DNA of 64,000 nt from Gammaproteobacteria bacterium (GCA_021151835.1 JAGKWO010000021.1:39710-103709), one strand, 5' to 3'; numbered from the stretch's first letter, positions 14,400 to 28,369 are shown. Made by a program: numbers and translations. Notes: generated by a model not told the origin, from the letters alone.

Positions 14400-15836
14400 A
14401 TGAGCAAATTCAAACAAGGGGTCTCTTACCTCACAGTCACCAGCGCCCTGGTGGCCTTGATGTACTGGATTATTTTTCTCGGGGCAAAAATGGAGCAAGG
14501 TGATGCACTAGCAACGGCAGCTGGCGCGCAATCGGTCGATTTCCTCGACACTATTACCCATAACCTGCAGCATCCACTGGCGTTGCTGCTTGCCCAGATT
14601 GCGACCATCATCGTGGTCGCCAGAATATTTGGCTGGGTCTGTACCAAAATAAAACAACCGGTTGTCGTTGGTGAAATGATTGCGGGCATTATGCTTGGTC
14701 CATCCTTTTTGGGAATGCATTTCCCGGAATTCTTCGCTGATCTTTTTCCCAAGCAATCCCTCGGGAATTTACAATTCATCAGCCAGATTGGTTTGATTTT
14801 ATTTATGTATATTGTGGGGATGGAAATCAGTTTAAAAACGCTGAAAGACAAAGCCTACGATGCAGTTGTGATTAGCCATGCGAGTATTTTTATTCCTTTC
14901 ACCCTCGGCGTGGGGCTGGCCTATTTCCTCTACCAGGATTTCGCGCCTGCCAATGTACCATTTTCGGCATTCGCATTATTTAGCGGCGTGGCGATGAGCA
15001 TCACCGCATTTCCGGTGCTTGCACGTATTGTGCAGGAACGGGGAATTAATAAAACCAAACTGGGGACTATCGCGCTGACCTGTGCGGCAGCCGATGATGT
15101 GAGTGCCTGGTGCATCCTTGCGGCACTGATTGCGTTTGTGAAAGCGGGCACCTTTATCAATGGGCTGTATACCATCGGTTTGTCGATTGTGTATGTGGTG
15201 ATAATGATTAAATTGGTGCGCCCGTATTTGCAGCGCGTTAGTGAAAAATATTCAACGCCGGAAAGTGTTGGCCGGCCGGTAGTGGCGATCTTCTTCCTGG
15301 TATTAATCCTCTCGGCTTACGCCGCAGAAATCGTTGGCATCCATGCGCTGTTCGGTGCGTTTATGGCCGGGGCGATCATGCCGGATAACACCCGCTTCCG
15401 CCAAATCTTTATCGAAAAAGTACAGGACGTTGCGCTGGTATTGTTGCTGCCATTGTTCTTTGTATTTACCGGTTTGCGCACGCAAATCGGCCTGTTGGAT
15501 GATCCTCTGTTATGGCAAATCACCGCGCTGATTATTTTTGTGGCGGTGCTTGGTAAATTCGCCGGCAGTGCGCTAGCGGCGAGATTCGTCGGCCAAAGCT
15601 GGAAAGACAGCCTGTCGGTCGGCGCGTTGATGAACACGCGCGGCTTGATGGAATTGGTAGTGTTGAATATCGGTTATGACCTGGGGGTTATTTCTGCAGA
15701 GATCTTCACCATGATGGTGTTGATGGCGATTATCACCACCTGCATGACCGGGCCGGCGCTGGATATCATCAATCGCGTGTTCAAGTCCGATACCAGGAAT
15801 TCGCTCTCCTCCGCTCCGCATTCCCCCAATGCCTAG
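14400..15836 (+). CDS. CPA2-family cation:proton antiporter
   Basis: 478 residues with about 12-13 membrane helices of the Na+/H+ exchanger fold. One helix starts near residue 8, and the core has the family blocks VVGEMIAGIMLGPSFLG, LILFMYIVGMEI, SITAFPVLARI and CAAADDVSAWC; the paired acidic residues in AADD are the likely ion-binding site. It lacks the C-terminal TrkA-N domain of KefB/KefC. It exchanges Na+ or K+ for protons at the inner membrane; the ion cannot be told from sequence. The preceding 209 bases hold only the nested palindrome. Confidence 0.9.
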   Translation: MSKFKQGVSYLTVTSALVALMYWIIFLGAKMEQGDALATAAGAQSVDFLDTITHNLQHPLALLLAQIATIIVVARIFGWVCTKIKQPVVVGEMIAGIMLGPSFLGMHFPEFFADLFPKQSLGNLQFISQIGLILFMYIVGMEISLKTLKDKAYDAVVISHASIFIPFTLGVGLAYFLYQDFAPANVPFSAFALFSGVAMSITAFPVLARIVQERGINKTKLGTIALTCAAADDVSAWCILAALIAFVKAGTFINGLYTIGLSIVYVVIMIKLVRPYLQRVSEKYSTPESVGRPVVAIFFLVLILSAYAAEIVGIHALFGAFMAGAIMPDNTRFRQIFIEKVQDVALVLLLPLFFVFTGLRTQIGLLDDPLLWQITALIIFVAVLGKFAGSALAARFVGQSWKDSLSVGALMNTRGLMELVVLNIGYDLGVISAEIFTMMVLMAIITTCMTGPALDIINRVFKSDTRNSLSSAPHSPNA

Positions 15837-15979
15837 CGAAAAACCGGAGTCAGGGACGACTCCGATCCTGCGGTGATTAAAGTGCCGCTTCTTATCTCTT
15901 TTCCTTCATTATCTTCCTCGTTTTGCCAGTCCATGGGCTACCCTTAATCTGGTTTTGTTGGGGTTTGGTTGCGTGGCTT

Positions 15980-19957
<3,978 letters not shown>

Positions 19958-20029
19958 TAACACCGCTACAACGTCAATGAAAGTGCCGTTTGGTTTTTAG
20001 TTTTTTGGTTGATAGAAATAATGGTTAAA

Positions 20030-20049
20030 GCCCGGCATGAATACCGGGC
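20030..20049 (-). terminator. Hairpin between convergent kinase and phosphodiesterase genes
   Basis: GCCCGG (20030-20035) pairs with CCGGGC (20044-20049). On the minus strand TTTAA follows, a weak terminator tail for the phosphodiesterase gene. Confidence 0.5.
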
Positions 20050-20083
20050 CATGCTTAAAATACGGCGCGTTGTGTTGGAATGG

Positions 20084-21337
20084 CTATTTCAAATTCATAC
20101 AGCTCGCGTAGTAACTTACACTGGCTGGCCAATCGGAAAAAATACCGATCACACCAACATCTTTCGCTAGTACATGCAGTACATCCATCATATCACCATC
20201 ATTGTTAATCGCAGGATTAACGGTTTGATAATACCAGCCGCCACCATTTTTCAGTGGGCCGGAACGTTCAAATGACCAGGTAATAATATTCAAGCCAGCG
20301 TTTCTTGCATTGCGTGCATATTCAGACGGAATAATTTTATTATTCTTGTCCAATGCCAGCAAAACCCAGAGTGGTGGTGCAACGGTAGTAAAGCCTTCGT
20401 CGGCGTATCGTTGTAAATCGGTTGCTGTTGGGACATCGGCGATAGTATCGGCATCATCCAGGTAAACTGCTTGCTTGCCAAATTGCGCTTCATTTTTAAT
20501 CCAGTAGCGCACGTCCTGAATATCAAAAGATTGCGGCCATACATCGCGTGCTTTTACCCCGGCCGCTTTGTATTCATCAATTAATTGTTGTGCGTACTGC
20601 GCCTGGGTGTAACCGTTAAATGGCATGGCGACGCTGGCCGATTTTAATTCGGGCGTCATTTTTACGCCGAGTTTTTTAAATAACTGGATACTTTCAGCGT
20701 GGGTCAACAGCGTGCCTTTACTGGCGTAAAGGTCAGTGCGCCAATTGGCGGTGCCTTGTAAATAGGCCGCCGGTGTTGTTGCTTTGGGATTAAACGCATC
20801 CATTTTCCCTTGCAGGGTTTTAAATTCGGCGAGGGTAATATCGCTGGTGCAGCAATTTGCACTCGCGGCTTTACCGCTGACCGGATCAAACGGTGAAAAT
20901 GGCTGGTTGCATTTGCTCGCCAGTGGTGTCGCGAGGATATTGGTGGTGGTGTGCAGGTCGCATTGTGAATGGCGACACACCAGTTGTTTATCCTTGGTGA
21001 AGGTTACATCGCATTCCAGGATTCCCGCGCCCATTTTAGCCGCCGCTTCATAGGATTCCTTTGTGTGTTCGGGAAATTGCAAAGGTGCGCCCCGATGGCC
21101 GATCGAAAAATTGGTTTTTTTGAATGGGCCATTAGTACAGCTTTGCAATTTTTTCTTGAGCGCGCTTTCATCCATATCATTCACTAAATAAAACGGACGC
21201 GGGCCAAGTTGTACGCGCGCACTGTTATCGTCTTCTTTGATATGCGGGTAATCGTGCTTGTCGCTGTGTGCGCAGGCGGTAAACGGAATTAGCAGTGCCA
21301 GGGTGGCGCTGGCGAGCAAATGCAGCGGTTTTAACAT
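20084..21337 (-). CDS. Exported glycerophosphodiester phosphodiesterase
   Basis: 417 residues from the ATG at 21337, six bases after AAAGGAG; the longer frame upstream lacks a ribosome site and a signal peptide. Residues 1-23 are a signal peptide ending in TACAHS, possibly a lipoprotein (Cys within FTAC). The GDPD barrel shows the catalytic HRGAP, the metal ligands in ECDVTFTKD and the second His in CRHSQCD. It hydrolyses glycerophosphodiesters to glycerol-3-phosphate and an alcohol in the periplasm, supplying phosphate and carbon. At 417 residues it is longer than E. coli GlpQ (about 358) because of an extended loop (residues about 115-180). Confidence 0.88.
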   Translation of the reverse strand: MLKPLHLLASATLALLIPFTACAHSDKHDYPHIKEDDNSARVQLGPRPFYLVNDMDESALKKKLQSCTNGPFKKTNFSIGHRGAPLQFPEHTKESYEAAAKMGAGILECDVTFTKDKQLVCRHSQCDLHTTTNILATPLASKCNQPFSPFDPVSGKAASANCCTSDITLAEFKTLQGKMDAFNPKATTPAAYLQGTANWRTDLYASKGTLLTHAESIQLFKKLGVKMTPELKSASVAMPFNGYTQAQYAQQLIDEYKAAGVKARDVWPQSFDIQDVRYWIKNEAQFGKQAVYLDDADTIADVPTATDLQRYADEGFTTVAPPLWVLLALDKNNKIIPSEYARNARNAGLNIITWSFERSGPLKNGGGWYYQTVNPAINNDGDMMDVLHVLAKDVGVIGIFSDWPASVSYYASCMNLK

Positions 21338-21406
21338 GGGAAACTCCTTTGTCGTTGGATTGTGCAGGAAGGTTTCAGGCCAGGCTATAACTGCATTGTT
21401 AAGAAT

Positions 21407-21426
21407 ATTTGCTGTTTTCATGACAG
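21407..21426 (-). promoter_or_regulatory. Possible PhoB half-box upstream of the phosphodiesterase
   Basis: On the minus strand the word CTGTCAT (21426-21420) matches the first Pho-box half exactly; the second repeat is poor (CAGCAAAT). Phosphodiesterases are often in the Pho regulon, so the site is plausible but weak. It lies about 85 bases upstream of the start codon. The remainder of 21338-21581 shows nothing else. Confidence 0.3.
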
Positions 21427-21581
21427 CTTGGCGATCAACAATGATTTTGTGAAGCCTTTCATGGGGGCAAAGTGCACGGGTGCGCAGGCGCGAGGTCCCG
21501 CTGTAAAAATGAACGCGGATTGCTTGTGTAAAGTCCTGGTAATGGCGGGCAAAATCGGGCTGCTGGGCTACTATCAGTGGT

Positions 21582-24500
21582 ATGTCCACACAAGTCCAAC
21601 AACAAATCAACCGGGTGTGGTTGTTGCTCCTGTTCTTGCTGCCATTGCTCGCGGTACGCCCGTTATTGGCCGCTGATATCCATTTTGAACAGATCGAACT
21701 GGATGACCCCGCCAATAAAAAAGCCTTGAATAATCTCGTTGCCATCGCCCAGGACCGCCAGGGGTTTATCTGGTTTGGCGGCGGCGAAGGCCTGTTGCGT
21801 TACGATGGTGTCGAGCTGAAAAATTATGCGGGTGTCGGTGCGGACATCCATAATATTTGCGGCCGTTTTGTGCAAGCGTTGCTCGGCGATCGCCGGGGTG
21901 ATTTGTGGGTTGGTGCGGAGCAGGCATTGTGCCGCTATGACTCGCAACGCGATGAATTTGTACCTTTCGTAACCGCAGCCTTGGGCTCCCATAATTCGGT
22001 TTACGCGCTGCTGGAAGATAAACTCGGCAATCTCTATGTTGGCGATAATGGTCGCCTGGTGAAGATTAACCGCGAGCGCACCAGCGCACAGGAATTTATC
22101 CTTCCGGATGGTGTATCCACGGCGGCTATTGCGACCAGTATCCGCGCGCTTTTTGAGGATAACGCCGGGCGCATCTGGGTCGGTACCAGCGATGCCGGCT
22201 TGGCACAATTCGATCCGCATACCGGCAAGTTCCATTTTTTCCCCCGTGATCGCACTGATGCAACAGGTACTTCCGGCCGTCGCATTGATGCAATCGCCGC
22301 CGATGCAGAAGGCAATTTATGGTTGGGGCAACACACAACCGGTATTGATGTTTTCAATCCGCTAAGCGGCGAATTCACTCATCAACCTGCGCTGGAATCG
22401 GTTGGTAGTAATACTGTCTGGACCTTGCTTAATGACCAATCCGGCCATTTGTGGGTGGCCACTGACGGCGCGGGTTTATTGCGTTACAACCTCGACAACA
22501 AAACCTGGGCTAGCCACCGGCATCAACAGGGAAATTCGCAATCGTTGGCAAGCGATAAAACTGTGGGGTTGTTTGCCGATCATGAGGGCAACTTGTGGGT
22601 CACCCACTTTCCGAGTGGAATCAGCTTTCATCATCGCCGCAGCGAAAAGGTCAGTAATTACCAGCAAACCATTGATCCCACGTCGCCACAATTAAATGAC
22701 AGTGGCGTGCTGGGTTTTTTTGAATTTCCGGATAAACGTTTATGGATCGGGACCGAAAAGGGATTGAATGAATTTGATCCGGCAAGCGGCCGCTTTACCA
22801 ATTTGTCAGCGGACGATTTGCCGCAACCCATGCCCAAAAAACCGGTCACGGCGCTAGCGCGCGATACCTTGGGAAATTATTGGATTGGTACCTGGAGTGA
22901 TGGGGTTTACCGGTTGGATAGCCATGGGCAACTGCAGCACTTTACTGCTACGAATACCCCCGGCAGCATCAACTCCAATATCGTCTGGGATATTTTGCCC
23001 GGTGCCGATGGTGAAGTAATACTCGCCACCCAGGAGGGCGGGCTCAATCGTTTTGACCCGGCAACACAAACATTTTCGGCGCAGGTCCCGCAAAAAAATA
23101 CCGCGGGAATTTCCAGCCTTGATCTTTATTGTGTCATACGTGATCGCCAGCAGCGCCTGTGGGTGGGCGGCACCAATGGATTGGATCGCTATGATCCTGC
23201 CAGCAAAACCTACGTCCATTTTGGCCGCCACGATGCCGGTGTGCGCACTATGCCCAGCCTGATGGTGCGCACTATTTTTGAAGATTCCCGCGGGCGCGTG
23301 TGGATCGGCACGCTGGATGCCGGTGTGTTTATGTGGGTAAGTGATGACAAACCGCTGGTTGCGCTGGGGCTGGAGCAAGGCTTGCCCGATCTGGTGGTCA
23401 CGGGAATAACCGAGGACAAAACCGGTAATATCTGGTTGGGAACCTACCAGGGATTGGCGCGGGTCAATCCGGATTCATTGGCGATCACCCCATTTAATAC
23501 CGGCCAGGGAATTGCTGCATTTACGATTAATCGCGGCGCATTGCTGGTTGCGGCGAGTGGTGAAATGTATGTTGGCGGTGTAGAGGGAATGAGCCACTTC
23601 GATCCCGCGCGTATGGAATTGGACCACGCTGATTTTCCCGTGCGCCTTACACGCTTGAAAATTGCTAATCGCGAAATGAAACCCGCCACCACCGAATCTC
23701 CCCTTGCTCACAGTATTAATCTGATCGAGCGTTTGGAGTTGACCCACCAACACAGTATGTTTGCGTTTGATTTTGCGGCACTCAGTTATCACCAGGCGGC
23801 GCGCAACCAATATGCGTACCGGTTGCAAGGTTTTGATAAAGACTGGAATTATATCGGCACAAAAAACAGTGCGACCTATACCAATATTCCTGCGGGCAAT
23901 TATCGTTTCCAGGTAAAGGCCTCCAATAGCAGTGGCCAATGGAGTAACCAGCAACTGGATATAGTGGTGCATGTTTTCCCTGCTCCGTGGAAAACCGGGT
24001 GGGCCTATGCTCTGTACGTCTTATTGATTGTTGCGCTGTTGTATTTGATTTATCGCCGGCAACGCGAAAAGGTCGCGCTGGAAAAAGAAAAACAATTGAA
24101 CCATGCGCTGGTGCGTATTAATGCAGTTAAGGATGCATTTCTCGCTAATACATCACACGAATTGCGCACACCTGTCAGTGGAATTGTTGGTCTCGCCTCG
24201 GCCCTGGAAGAAGAATTGCAATTACCTCCGGGGTCCGCACGTAAAAAACTTGAGTTAATTATTTCGAGCGGGCGCAGGCTCAGCCATCTGATTAACGATA
24301 TTCTCGATTACACCAAAATGGCGGAAGCCAACATCGAATTATTTAAAAGCTGGGTGGAAATCCACCCGCTTGTTGAGCAAGTATTTTCAATCGTCAAACC
24401 CCTGGCGTCCAACAAAAACCTGCAATTAATTAACAGCACGGCACTGGATGAGCGCATTTGGGCCGATGCCAATCGTCTCGAACAAATATTATTAAACCTG

Positions 24501-25244
24501 GTCAGCAACAGTATTAAATATTCAGATGCGGGAAGTGTGACTGTTATTTGCCAGCGTACGCCCAACGCGCTGCAATTAATTGTGCAGGATACCGGCATCG
24601 GTATTGCGCCGGAGGATATGCAAAAACTATTTGTGCCTTTTAGCCAGTTGGAAGCCTCGGCCAATCGCCGTTCCGGTGGAACCGGTTTGGGGTTAACGGT
24701 GACACGGTATTTAATTGAGCAGCATGGCGGTGAGATCCATGTTGAATCTGCATTGGGTAAAGGTTCGCGCTTTATTGTGAGTTTTCCATTATCAGTTCCG
24801 GAACCGGCTGAACAGCAGCAGGCGACGGCAGCACTTTCAGCCCCACCATTACAAGCGCCGGATTTGCAACAAAAGACAATTTTGTTTGCCGATGACGATA
24901 CTATTAATTGCATGATCCTGTATAAGCAACTCAAACACACCGGCGCCTATTTGCTGGAAGCCAATAATGGGTTAAAAGCCTGGGAAATATTGCAGGAACA
25001 AATTCCGGTTGATTTGGTTATCCTTGATTTACAAATGCCGCAGCTTGATGGTTTTGAAGTAGCAAAAAATATGCGGGCCACCGTGCGCTGGCAACAAACC
25101 CCTATCATTTTTCTTTCGGCCAATATTACTGACCAGGATTCACAAATCGCCCAATCATTAGCGCCGGCGCGTATTTTATTAAAACCAATTACCAAACATT
25201 TACTCTGGCAACAACTAACAGAATTATTAATTACTTCCCGTTGA
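21582..25244 (+). CDS. Hybrid two-component sensor with periplasmic propeller (Reg_prop/Y_Y_Y)
   Basis: 1220 residues. Signal peptide to about residue 31; then two seven-bladed propellers made of about a dozen Reg_prop repeats (blocks such as GFIWFGGGEGLLRYDG, GRIWVGTSDAGLAQFDP and RLWIGTEKGLNEFDP) to about residue 690; a Y_Y_Y immunoglobulin-like domain near 715-800; and one membrane helix at about 806-825. The cytoplasmic kinase follows, with the phospho-accepting His near 858 (SHELRTPVSG) and DTGIGI/GGTGLGL ATP motifs, then a receiver domain with Asp near 1148 (VILDLQMPQLDG). Sensors of this layout detect saccharide breakdown products in Bacteroidetes and relatives (family knowledge). It lacks the AraC domain of the Bacteroidetes form. 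It starts divergently from the phosphodiesterase and may be cotranscribed with the fusion enzyme 46 bases downstream. Confidence 0.93.
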   Translation: MSTQVQQQINRVWLLLLFLLPLLAVRPLLAADIHFEQIELDDPANKKALNNLVAIAQDRQGFIWFGGGEGLLRYDGVELKNYAGVGADIHNICGRFVQALLGDRRGDLWVGAEQALCRYDSQRDEFVPFVTAALGSHNSVYALLEDKLGNLYVGDNGRLVKINRERTSAQEFILPDGVSTAAIATSIRALFEDNAGRIWVGTSDAGLAQFDPHTGKFHFFPRDRTDATGTSGRRIDAIAADAEGNLWLGQHTTGIDVFNPLSGEFTHQPALESVGSNTVWTLLNDQSGHLWVATDGAGLLRYNLDNKTWASHRHQQGNSQSLASDKTVGLFADHEGNLWVTHFPSGISFHHRRSEKVSNYQQTIDPTSPQLNDSGVLGFFEFPDKRLWIGTEKGLNEFDPASGRFTNLSADDLPQPMPKKPVTALARDTLGNYWIGTWSDGVYRLDSHGQLQHFTATNTPGSINSNIVWDILPGADGEVILATQEGGLNRFDPATQTFSAQVPQKNTAGISSLDLYCVIRDRQQRLWVGGTNGLDRYDPASKTYVHFGRHDAGVRTMPSLMVRTIFEDSRGRVWIGTLDAGVFMWVSDDKPLVALGLEQGLPDLVVTGITEDKTGNIWLGTYQGLARVNPDSLAITPFNTGQGIAAFTINRGALLVAASGEMYVGGVEGMSHFDPARMELDHADFPVRLTRLKIANREMKPATTESPLAHSINLIERLELTHQHSMFAFDFAALSYHQAARNQYAYRLQGFDKDWNYIGTKNSATYTNIPAGNYRFQVKASNSSGQWSNQQLDIVVHVFPAPWKTGWAYALYVLLIVALLYLIYRRQREKVALEKEKQLNHALVRINAVKDAFLANTSHELRTPVSGIVGLASALEEELQLPPGSARKKLELIISSGRRLSHLINDILDYTKMAEANIELFKSWVEIHPLVEQVFSIVKPLASNKNLQLINSTALDERIWADANRLEQILLNLVSNSIKYSDAGSVTVICQRTPNALQLIVQDTGIGIAPEDMQKLFVPFSQLEASANRRSGGTGLGLTVTRYLIEQHGGEIHVESALGKGSRFIVSFPLSVPEPAEQQQATAALSAPPLQAPDLQQKTILFADDDTINCMILYKQLKHTGAYLLEANNGLKAWEILQEQIPVDLVILDLQMPQLDGFEVAKNMRATVRWQQTPIIFLSANITDQDSQIAQSLAPARILLKPITKHLLWQQLTELLITSR

Positions 25245-25290
25245 CGTTACCATGGGAAAACTCCTTTAACAAAATGCAAGGATCTGGTGT

Positions 25291-27279
25291 ATGCCCCAAC
25301 CGTTGTTATCGCTCGTGACCCGCCTGCTGGATTGTGGCAGTGCGGGCCCGGCAAAACCTGTCGTCGATCAATTAGTAAAAGAGCTGTGTGAAATTACCGG
25401 TGTGGAATTGCACCCCGCCTTGTTCCTTGATGAAGGAGCGAGCATTACGGCTAATGGTAAAGCGGTATCACCAACAACCGCTGCGCAATGCGCGGAGGAT
25501 GTCGAACGGACCCGTGTTTTTATGCAAGGTGTTTATACTGCGCTGCAACGAAAACTTGAAACTGCAACAGTAGGGCCCGTGCAAGTGCTGTATGCCGGTA
25601 CCGGACCGTTTGCATTATTGCTGGTGCCACTTTTACCGTTATTTACCGGGCAGCCCTTACGTATAACTTTATTGGACATACACGCGGAATCGCTGGCATT
25701 CCTGCAGCGCTTGTTAGTGGCGTTACAATTGGATAATAGCGAATTGATTGATCAGGTTGTCTGTGCGGATGCCTGCAATTGGCTGGCCCCGCACCATTAC
25801 GATCTGATTATTTCGGAGACGATGCGACAAGGGTTATTACAAGAGCCACAGGTCAGAATTTTCGCGCACCTACAACAATTTTTAAAACCGGATGGCTGGT
25901 TGTTGCCGCAGTATATTCGCCTTGATTTATGGTTGACGCGCGCAGGTAATGAAAACTCCGTGCATCACCTTGGTAAAATTTTTCAGTTGGATAACATTAC
26001 CGCAGCACAAATTGGCAACGGCAATAGCAGCTCGTTGCAGGGAGATTTGCAAATTCCCGCCGAGCCTGTTCAATGGCGTGACTTAAAACTCACTACGGAA
26101 ATTTGTGTACTGGACAATCTGGTGTTGCGTGAAAACCAATCGCAACTAACCTTGCCGCTTTATGAAAAAAATATACGCATAAAACCGGGTTGCACGCTGC
26201 GCTACAACTATGAGCAAGGCACCTATCCGCGTTTTGTGTTTGCTTACGAAAAGGAACCGGGTAGTGACGAGTTGCCGCTGCCGGATACGCGTGAAAAGTC
26301 AGCTTTGGGTGTATATCACTTGCCGCGCTTCTGGCATAAAGTCCAATTGCGAAAACGCCTTTCAACGGAAACGACACGGACACATCTTGCCCTGCTTTCC
26401 GAAAATGATTGGCAACTTGATCGTATTTTGCTGGATAAACTCGGCGTAGGTTTGGAGCCTGCCATGACGGCGGTGTACCACGCTACCAATATGGCGGAAT
26501 TTGAACGCTGGATCGAAAGCAATCATGGGGCAGCACTGGACCCGTTAATAATCGAACGTGCAAATTGTGCGTTACTGGATTGCCTGGAAAATAAAAAATC
26601 AATATTGCAACATAATAATTCGCCGGTGTTGACTGAAACCCAACTTTCACATTGGGATGAGCAAGGCTATCTCATTATTCCCGGCGTATTAGCCCCACAT
26701 GAAGCGGCCGCTGCACGCACTGCGATTTGGGATTATTTGCAGATGCACGAACGTGATTCGAAAAGCTGGTACAGGCCGGCCGGGGAAATGAAAAAAATTA
26801 TGGTGCAATTGTTCGCTCACCCAGCGTTTGAAGTTGCACGGCAGTCACCGCTTGTCCGCGCTATTTTTCAACAATTATGGCAGCGTAACGATTTGGTCGT
26901 GACTACCGACCGGGTTGGATTTAACCCGCCGGAAACAGCGCAATGGCAATTTCCCGGACCTTCTATTCATTGGGATGTAGAGCTTCAGGCGCCTGTCCCT
27001 TTTGGTACCCAGGCATTGATTTATCTAACGGATGTTGCAGAACACCAGGGCGCATTTTGCTGCGTGCCCGGTTTTCATAAAAAAATTGATCAATGGTTGG
27101 CCCAACAGCCAAAAGGCGTTGATTTACAAAAACAGGATTGGTCGCAATGGCCGGTAAAACCGATTGCGGCCAGGGCGGGCGATTTAATTATCTGGCATCA
27201 GGCGTTGCCACACGGCAGTAGCCCCAATCGCGCGGATTTTCCACGGATGGTGCAGTACATCAATATGTATGCAGCTTAA
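25291..27279 (+). CDS. Fusion of a class I methyltransferase and a phytanoyl-CoA dioxygenase-like enzyme
   Basis: 662 residues. The N-terminal half has a Rossmann methyltransferase: SAM loop LYAGTGPFALLL near residues 100-111, acidic motif II in LLDIHAES, and SETMRQGLL in the position of the PRMT SExM loop, followed by a beta-barrel-like region (about 200-390). The C-terminal 210 residues are a PhyH-type Fe(II)/2-oxoglutarate oxygenase: HxD at His560/Asp562 (IHWDVE), distal His641 in LPHGSSPNR and the 2-oxoglutarate arginine in that same block. The two activities could act in sequence on one substrate, methylating and hydroxylating it. The substrate is unknown; a natural-product or protein target is possible. 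An AAGGA ribosome site precedes the ATG, 46 bases after the sensor kinase. Confidence 0.82.
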   Translation: MPQPLLSLVTRLLDCGSAGPAKPVVDQLVKELCEITGVELHPALFLDEGASITANGKAVSPTTAAQCAEDVERTRVFMQGVYTALQRKLETATVGPVQVLYAGTGPFALLLVPLLPLFTGQPLRITLLDIHAESLAFLQRLLVALQLDNSELIDQVVCADACNWLAPHHYDLIISETMRQGLLQEPQVRIFAHLQQFLKPDGWLLPQYIRLDLWLTRAGNENSVHHLGKIFQLDNITAAQIGNGNSSSLQGDLQIPAEPVQWRDLKLTTEICVLDNLVLRENQSQLTLPLYEKNIRIKPGCTLRYNYEQGTYPRFVFAYEKEPGSDELPLPDTREKSALGVYHLPRFWHKVQLRKRLSTETTRTHLALLSENDWQLDRILLDKLGVGLEPAMTAVYHATNMAEFERWIESNHGAALDPLIIERANCALLDCLENKKSILQHNNSPVLTETQLSHWDEQGYLIIPGVLAPHEAAAARTAIWDYLQMHERDSKSWYRPAGEMKKIMVQLFAHPAFEVARQSPLVRAIFQQLWQRNDLVVTTDRVGFNPPETAQWQFPGPSIHWDVELQAPVPFGTQALIYLTDVAEHQGAFCCVPGFHKKIDQWLAQQPKGVDLQKQDWSQWPVKPIAARAGDLIIWHQALPHGSSPNRADFPRMVQYINMYAA

Positions 27280-27325
27280 GGGGCGCTGAAAAAAATTGTT
27301 GAATAAAGGCGTATTTAATAAGTGG

Positions 27326-27357
27326 TACCGGCTGCGAGGTTTTTCTCGTAGCCGGTA
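27326..27357. terminator. Intergenic hairpin between convergent genes
   Basis: Thirteen paired bases (27326-27338 with 27345-27357, one G-U wobble) around a T-rich loop. There is no clear T tail on either strand, so termination is likely but not canonical. Confidence 0.55.
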
Positions 27358-27375
27358 ACCAGGGTATGGGAATTG

Positions 27376-28269
27376 TCACATTGAATAGGGATCAATCCAT
27401 AATGATTTGTCGTCGACCGGTGTTTTGGGCGGCAATGATGGATTATCCAAATGGATGATAGTGCGACTCTTCAGGTTGGCCTTTTCAACAACATCCTTTA
27501 CCGTGGGGTCATTAAAGAAATACTCATCGAAACTTCCATCTTCAATAGCAATGCGCAGGCCGCGCTCAATATCCTTTGCCAGTTTGGTATTGGATTTATT
27601 GACGAAAAAATAAAATGGATTGATATAGGAAATCAGCAGGTTTTTTTCCACATCCAGCGATAATTTTGGGTAGCGGTTTATTTCCGACCAGGGTTCGTGT
27701 ACGCCGCGTGGAAACGCATCAAAGCGATCACCATCCAGCATGTAAAAAAGCCCTTCATATTTAAGCACCTTGACCACATTCAGGTGATTGGCAGTAAGCA
27801 CGTTGGTATCCGCCCAAAAACGCCCCTGGCCAAGGGATACCCGCTTAAGGTCTTCCAATGTTTTTATACCGTCGAACTTATGTTGCATCCCTTTTTTTAT
27901 CATCAGCGCCCGGTAACCCAATAGTCCGCGGTAAATACAAATACGGATGGGCAATAACCTTTCTTCCAGATCGTTGGTGGTTGCATACCAGACTACATCC
28001 AATTGGTTATCCATCAACATATTAACCATGCGTTCTTCACTGGTATTGGGGATTGCCTCCTGTAGTTCATATTTGTCCTGGGCCTTGCTAAGGGCCAGCT
28101 TCAATAATCCTTTTGCATAGGCTTCAATGCTGTTGTTGCCTTGTACAACACGCAATTGCTTGGTTTGCGCATAAACAGTGGAGTGAAAAACTAATAAACA
28201 GGTGACCAAACTGCTGATCAGAAGACGGGCGCCGTGAACCCGAAGAAATATTGGTGATATTAATGACAT
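27376..28269 (-). CDS. Periplasmic solute-binding-like protein (family 3 type)
   Basis: 297 residues from the ATG at 28269, with AGGTGG nine bases upstream; a GTG at 28281 overlaps that site and is unlikely. Signal peptide to about residue 35 (ending VYAQ). The mature part resembles the extracellular solute-binding family 3 fold: RVVQGNNSIEAYAKGLLKLAL, MLMDNQLDVVWYATTN, and IERGLRIAIEDGSFDEYFF near the C-terminus, as in orphan family-3 proteins. No permease or ATPase genes are adjacent, so it may serve as a sensory or orphan binding protein. Its ligand is unknown. Confidence 0.78.
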   Translation of the reverse strand: MSLISPIFLRVHGARLLISSLVTCLLVFHSTVYAQTKQLRVVQGNNSIEAYAKGLLKLALSKAQDKYELQEAIPNTSEERMVNMLMDNQLDVVWYATTNDLEERLLPIRICIYRGLLGYRALMIKKGMQHKFDGIKTLEDLKRVSLGQGRFWADTNVLTANHLNVVKVLKYEGLFYMLDGDRFDAFPRGVHEPWSEINRYPKLSLDVEKNLLISYINPFYFFVNKSNTKLAKDIERGLRIAIEDGSFDEYFFNDPTVKDVVEKANLKSRTIIHLDNPSLPPKTPVDDKSLWIDPYSM

Positions 28270-28369
28270 TTTATGTTCCACCTACTTGTATACAATCTCC
28301 TAACTCTAGACGAAGTAGCAGCAATTGCACGCCAGCTTTACTTAAGTTTCAGGGTTCGCAGGGGATAAT

